Below, in pieces: positions 59,691-64,000 of a DNA stretch of 64,000 nucleotides (within the stretch, counting starts at the first letter, position 1; each line of letters starts with the position of its first letter). Made by a program: the position numbers and the translations under genes. Under the pieces are notes generated by a model. It worked only from the letters and a program-made list of their open reading frames with translations. It searched no databases and had not been told where the DNA came from. This stretch comes from Thysanoteuthis rhombus. Lineage: Eukaryota > Mollusca > Cephalopoda > Oegopsida > Thysanoteuthidae. The stretch covers positions 50,091,781 to 50,155,780 of the forward strand of contig OY735202.1 in NCBI GenBank assembly GCA_963457665.1, read 5' to 3'.

Positions 59691-59810
59691 TGATTGTAAC
59701 CGATAGACAACCAATGGATGAATGGACAGCAGTATTTGAGCAGCCAATCAACTTCACTCATATGACAGTCAACCTCTCCCATTCTGGAATTGACACTCTG
59801 GTCAGTGATT
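59691..59810 (+). CDS. Ionotropic receptor (iGluR family), exon 2: start of the amino-terminal domain
   Basis: A 120 nt exon between the acceptor CTGACCAACAG and the donor GATT|gtaagtatt, phase 1 at both ends. It encodes VIVTDRQPMDEWTAVFEQPI, then NFTHMTVNLSHSGIDTLVSD. The hydrophobic first strand (YLVVIVTD across the junction) and the following helix/strand pattern resemble the start of the IR25a domain (INVLFINE ... LLEAICNKY). Two N-glycosylation sequons (NFT, NLS) fit an extracellular domain. The alternative frames are closed. Similarity is weak in this exon and the assignment leans on exons 3 and 4. Confidence 0.7.
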
Positions 59811-60009
59811 GTAAGTATTTTTGAAGATATCCTATTCTTGATTAAAATACATGAAGACTGCAAACACAGTCAGCTAAAAGCATAAGTCACAGCAAATATT
59901 TACATGGTTCAAGAGATCTCCAGAAAAAACCTGACGTATATTATTTTCACCGTTATAATTCCTTGATCTTCTATGTATTTCCCAATTGAATAACTTCTTG
60001 TAAAATTAT

Positions 60010-60375
60010 AGCAGCTCTATTCTGTTAGTAATGCTTGCATCAATTCCTGACCATTGATAATCCCTTTCTACCGCATTTGCAATACATTTCTACGGTGAAA
60101 TTATTTAAAATGTATTTCTGCTCAGTTCCTTAGCAATGCATTTACATTATCCATATAATAGCCCTATTCTGTCAGTAATACTTGCCTTAATTCTGGACCT
60201 CTGACAATCTTATTTTTTCCTGATTTTCAATGCATTTCAATAATAAAATCATTTACATTGCATCTCTATAATAAATTCATTAGCAATGCATTGCAATTAT
60301 TTATATAATAGTTCTATTCTGTCAGCAAAATTTGCTCTTACTCCAGATAATCCCTTTTTTACCTCATTTTTTATG
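60010..60375. repeat. Tandem repeat, period about 149 bp, ~2.4 copies
   Basis: 'ctattctgt.agtaatgctt' starts units at 60013, 60161 and 60311. Each unit also carries 'gaccattgataatccctttt', 'caatgcatttca' and 'atccatataata'. Confidence 0.8.
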
Positions 60376-61281
60376 AGCAACATACAGATTGTATGCCAAA
60401 ACTTGCTTAAATAAATTGTAGGAAATGAATTGTGAAATTCAGTCTTTAATCATCAAATTTATTTTACCATCAGAAATATTTTTTTGGTCACACACAAAAA
60501 AATTGAAGCTGAGGTAAAGAATAGAGAAGTAGTGGTAATGTCAGTGGTCAGTGATTAGAAGAGCCCAAATCTTGCCTATATATGTCATTGGTCAAATGCA
60601 GTTGGTGCTAAATAAAACAATGATCAATCTTCCTTACCCCCCTCTCACTGCTAGAATTCACTGTATCACTATATATCTATATGATCACAATTCTTATGGA
60701 CACTCATCTGTTGATATTCGTGGGTTTTCTAAATTTCTTTTTTGATAATTTATGGTTCAGTTTTGAATAATTTGGTGGGAACTTTGAGAGGAGTTTTGTG
60801 GCATACCATAAAAAAACACTCCATAGAAAATAGGCTGTGCAGTATAAATAAAATGTAAAAAGTTCAGGAAATCAAAAATGCATCACGATAATTCTTGTGT
60901 TTTTAATCTATTTATGTAGACAATATAAAGCCAGTTTATATGTGGTTTAAACATTCACAAGTCAGTTAGTCAAACAGTTTTGTAGACATTAGGTTTTTTC
61001 CAATTCACTGTGCGGTAAGCAGATTTATTTATTCATTTTCAGTAGATTAATATCATAAATCATCATTTGCAATGTAGCAGATGATTAACACACTTTTCCA
61101 ACTGATTTTTATTAGCTGAAGTTTTAAGAATCATTATCTTTTATTTTCTATTTTATGACTTAAATAATAAATTAAGATAAAGGTTGAAAGTAGTCATAAA
61201 ATAAATAATATAAATAATGATCCAGTAAACAATGTTTTCAAATAACTATCTTATCAGTTTTTATTTCTTTTTTCTTTACAG
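60376..61281. other. Receptor intron 2, no feature recognised
   Basis: AT-rich intron sequence ending in the polypyrimidine tract and acceptor TTCTTTACAG. Confidence 0.45.
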
Positions 61282-61578
61282 TCTGCCAAAATCATTCCAA
61301 TGAGCTTGTGATTGTGCTGGACACAAGACTACATATCAACAAAGATTCTTTATTATTTATTAGTGGGCAACTTTACTTTCCTTACATCTCAGTGTATGGC
61401 TTCTTGCCCCCTGACCAACAATGGCCAAAAGAGCCCAGCACCAAAATTCCCTTTGACCTTTTTGCTCTATCTATGAGAGCTTCACTCAATGACTACAAAG
61501 ATTTTTTTATGGATCTTATCCAAATGTTCAATGTGTCACTAGACACCATCACAGTTATTTATGATTATCAAAATAAAG
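61282..61578 (+). CDS. Ionotropic receptor (iGluR family), exon 3: amino-terminal domain
   Basis: A 297 nt exon, phase 1 at both ends (acceptor TTTTTTCTTTACAG, donor AAAG|gtaaac). It encodes FCQNHSNELVIVLDTRLHIN, then LYFPYISVYGFLPPDQQWP and FFMDLIQMFNVSLDTITVIY. The pattern parallels Drosophila IR25a: ICNKY...HLILDT, then GLPTISASYG...QW, then SIVIHMNITNAAILYDD. This is the periplasmic-binding-like lobe of the glutamate-receptor amino-terminal domain, which in IR co-receptors helps assemble chemosensory receptor channels at the plasma membrane. An NVS sequon is present. IR8a or another iGluR subfamily remains possible because the ligand-binding and pore exons lie beyond the window. Confidence 0.75.
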
Positions 61579-61875
61579 GTAAACTTTTGATTTAAATTCT
61601 TCTGGTTCAGCTTTTATAATCAAAATTTTTAACTGAAAACAGCATATATACTTTATAACCATGGGAGGATTTGGAACAAATTTATGAAGATGAGCAGACT
61701 AATGCAGAAAATCATTGAATTCAATCTGATCATTAAAAATAGCTATTGAATAAAAGGGTTAACTGTAAAGTTAAACTCCACTTAAAATTCTCTTCTGACT
61801 GAAGATGATTACTGCAACTTTTGTACTTTTAAGAAGTATTAAGAAAAATCATAAATATGTATATGATTACAAATA
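61579..61875. other. Receptor intron 3, left part, no feature recognised
   Basis: AT-rich sequence after the donor AAAG|gtaaac. Nothing recognised before the SINE at 61880. Confidence 0.4.
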
Positions 61876-61879
61876 TGTA

Positions 61880-62054
61880 TATGATAACAAATTATATCAT
61901 GTAGAAACTTATTTAAAATGATCTCTCATCATTACACGGTAAATGTATCACTCACCCAAGACTACGTAAATAGAATAAACAATTAAAGAAAATAGAATCA
62001 GCTGCAGGAATCAAACCTGTCATTGATAAGGTAGCTGCTTCAATGTAGCGATGC

Positions 62055-62055
<1 letters not shown>
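61880..62055 (-). repeat. tRNA-derived SINE, minus orientation
   Basis: On the minus strand GGTTTGATTCCTGCAGC is a good pol III B box. The 'aagcagctaccttatcaatg' segment lies before it where the A box is expected. It is homologous to 38765-38905. Confidence 0.55.
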
Positions 62056-62093
<38 letters not shown>

Positions 62094-62098
62094 AGACA

Positions 62099-62129
<31 letters not shown>

Positions 62130-62130
62130 A
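62053..62130. repeat. (TA)n(TG)n(TA)n compound microsatellite
   Basis: Short TA runs flank about 12 TG units, then GATATA units. Confidence 0.9.
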
Positions 62131-62820
62131 TACATTGAATGTTTTTTATTTATTTGAATGAAATTAGCCCATGCATACCTGTATGATAAATTTTCATTGA
62201 AATCTAAGACTTATCAATCAAGATCAATCAGTGGCAATCAGTTGACTGTTGGTTCAAATCACAGTAGGGAATGTGAATTTTGCACATTGGTTTACATGCT
62301 TATTTGACTAAGGATAGTTCTTGCTGTTCTTTTTCTTGTCAGGGTAGGAAAATGAAGTCATCTCTGATTTCAGAATTTGACAACAATTCTATAATTTTGG
62401 GATGAGTCAATAGTCTGGTTCAGTTTTTTTAAACTATTGATCTCATATTGTATAACCACATGAAGTTCAGAGTAAAGCCGTTGTGATTTGAATATCCTTG
62501 TAGAAGTCACATGTGAAGCTTACTAAACTAAAAAAAAACGATACATAAATCTGAGAGGGAGAGAAGGGTTCAAATTTGCCAAAAGTAGAAACATTGAATG
62601 TAGCGCTTCAACAAAGAGAGAGAGGTACATCTCAGATTTAACTATCCAGCAGCTGCAAATGTCTGTTGCTCATCAGCTCAAATTGCCAACTGACCATTAT
62701 GATCCCCTTCTATTTCCCACTCCCACCCAGCTTTCTTTGGGTGAAGTCAACCAATGAGATGAGAGAGCTATTTTTAAGCTGTCCATTGATCCATCAATCT
62801 ATTTATCTCTCTCTCTCTCC
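62131..62820. other. Receptor intron 3, middle part, no feature recognised
   Basis: AT-rich with a CT run at 62805-62822. No coding similarity. Confidence 0.4.
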
Positions 62821-62824
62821 CTTT

Positions 62825-63147
62825 ATTAGAAACCGTCAAGCAAATCTGTCAACATCAACATAGGTTTCACCAGTTTTGCGGCTGGCTGGCTAGCTATGAA
62901 TTTATCATACATGCTGGCCACACCAATGGGGCTAGAGGGCTGAAAATTTGAATATTGACTCCTAATTATATCTAGAAAAAAAGCTATCTAGTTTTTGCAA
63001 AATTAACATTCCCCTTTAGGTCTTTAGTAGAGGGTTCATATTTGTTTTATGAAGATTCAGACTGTTTTCAATCATTACTGTTACACTAAATGTGAGAGAA
63101 ATAACGTACTCATTGATCCCCTGTTTTTTTCCAGTCTTTTAATTGAG
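62825..63147 (+). repeat. Short interspersed element, copy 17 (3'-truncated)
   Basis: Begins ATTAGAAACCGTCAAGCAAA, has the CACACCAATGGGGCTAGAGG core, and stops after 'attgatcccctg'. Confidence 0.8.
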
Positions 63148-63280
63148 TTAATATTAGAAAAGTAGTTCTAATCATTTGAACTGTTCATGCTTTTCTTATT
63201 CTTTCCCTGAATTACAGAATAATTTCTTATTTTTGGGGATTTTAAGTTGTACAATTTCATTGAAAATTAGCTTTCCTGTT

Positions 63281-63714
63281 CGAAACTGTCAACCCCAAGT
63301 GTCACCAAAATAGTCAACATATTTCTTTAGTTTCTAAGTATGTTTGTAAATACCATGCATAAAGTTCATAACAATAGAAATACACAGCTGAAAATTTAAA
63401 CATTCTCTCCTTATTATCTCTAAAAAAACGCTTTTTTGTTTATTGAAATTCCCCTCTTGAATTTTTTTGTGTGTGTGTGTGGGGGGGGTCAATTTGCAAT
63501 GTCAATTTATGTTAAATTGGTGTCTCAGGTTTTATCCTGCAGCAATTTACATTAGTTTTTTTTTTTTATCACTCCCCAACAAAAATCAAGAGAAGTAAGT
63601 TATTCATTGATCACATAATTTTTCCAATATTTTGATTGATCACTCCAAACACAGCATGCTGCCCAAAAATGTTGGTCACATGATAATTTTTGTTGAGTGA
63701 CTAACCAGATCTAT
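63281..63714 (+). repeat. Short interspersed element, copy 18, abutting receptor exon 4
   Basis: Begins CGAAACTGTCAACCCCAAGT and ends TGTTGAGTGACTAACCAGAT. Its last bases lie 19 nt upstream of exon 4. The CTAAC in its terminal box is 28 nt from the splice-site AG, a normal branch-point distance. Confidence 0.85.
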
Positions 63715-63732
63715 TTTAATTTCTTTTTTCAG

Positions 63733-63905
63733 ACCTTCTTTCAGTATTTGATTCGTACAGTGATCAAGGCTCCACTTTTCTGCTGACATATGAGATAGAA
63801 TCTGTTTTACGAGAAAACTTTCTCCAAAAGCTTCAGACAAAGATGGACACACGGGACTTTGTGGCCATTGGACCTGTATCAAAATTACAATTACTTCTTG
63901 AAAAG
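63733..63905 (+). CDS. Ionotropic receptor (iGluR family), exon 4: amino-terminal domain, gene continues right
   Basis: A 173 nt exon entering in phase 1 (G|AC = Asp) after the acceptor TTTCTTTTTTCAG and ending in phase 0 at GAAAAG|gtaaca. It encodes DLLSVFDSYSDQGSTFLLTY, then LRENFLQKLQTKMDTRDFVA and IGPVSKLQLLLEK. It parallels the IR25a second-lobe start, where HKYKSLLQNIQTRHVI is followed by EEQIEKLRNLDINNFFILG and IRMVLES. Exons 1-4 give 226 uninterrupted codons. The ligand-binding core, transmembrane segments and pore would be encoded to the right of the window. Confidence 0.72.
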
Positions 63906-64000
63906 GTAACACAACTTGTACAGGATCATCCTTAGCAAAGTCCCTTTATCATTTCTATTAATACGAAATTTCCTTCTAAGATTTTTTTACAAATAGATAT

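Overview
The window is about 64 kb of AT-rich animal nuclear DNA with sparse spliced exons, very long introns and dense interspersed repeats. RTE-like LINE 3' ends tailed by GAT repeats, Tc1/mariner remnants, tRNA-derived SINEs, a high-copy ~430 bp element and many TA/CA arrays together suggest a mollusc, most likely a cephalopod such as an octopus. The lineage is an inference from repeat content and protein style. No operon-like or prokaryotic organisation is present.

Two host genes are supported, both on the + strand. The first (1571-11519) is the 3' end of lysosomal alpha-mannosidase, MAN2B1. Four exons with matching splice phases encode the C-terminal part of the protein, ending in the family motif PMEIRTF, with a poly(A) signal about 400 bp after the stop. 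Its earlier exons lie left of the window. The second (35236-63905, continuing to the right) is the 5' end of an ionotropic glutamate receptor-type gene, probably IR25a/IR8a-like. A signal-peptide exon is followed, after a 24.4 kb intron, by three exons encoding the start of the amino-terminal domain. All phases are compatible and give 226 continuous codons.

The remainder is repeat-derived. About nineteen copies or fragments of one short interspersed element (5' TTAGAAACTGTCA, 3' GTGACTAACCAGACCTGT) lie across the window. One ends just upstream of the last receptor exon and appears to supply its splice branch point. RTE-like LINE fragments occur at about 20.8-21.5, 27.3-28.3, 31.8-32.2, 44.8-45.3, 52.7-53.5 and 55.6-56.1 kb, and a different non-LTR element occupies the left edge. 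Tc1/mariner fragments cluster at 31, 41-47, 51, 57 and 59 kb. A near-perfect foldback element lies at 17.8-18.2 kb. A family built from ~168 bp units forms two inverted arrays at 12.9-15.4 kb.

A degraded copy of an uncharacterised multicopy invertebrate gene family (about 54.0-56.4 kb), split by a LINE, sits in the receptor's first intron. A fragment of a second such family lies in a MAN2B1 intron (6.15-6.4 kb). An apparent third gene between the two host genes dissolved on inspection: its best exons proved to be a LINE endonuclease piece and a mariner transposase C-terminus.
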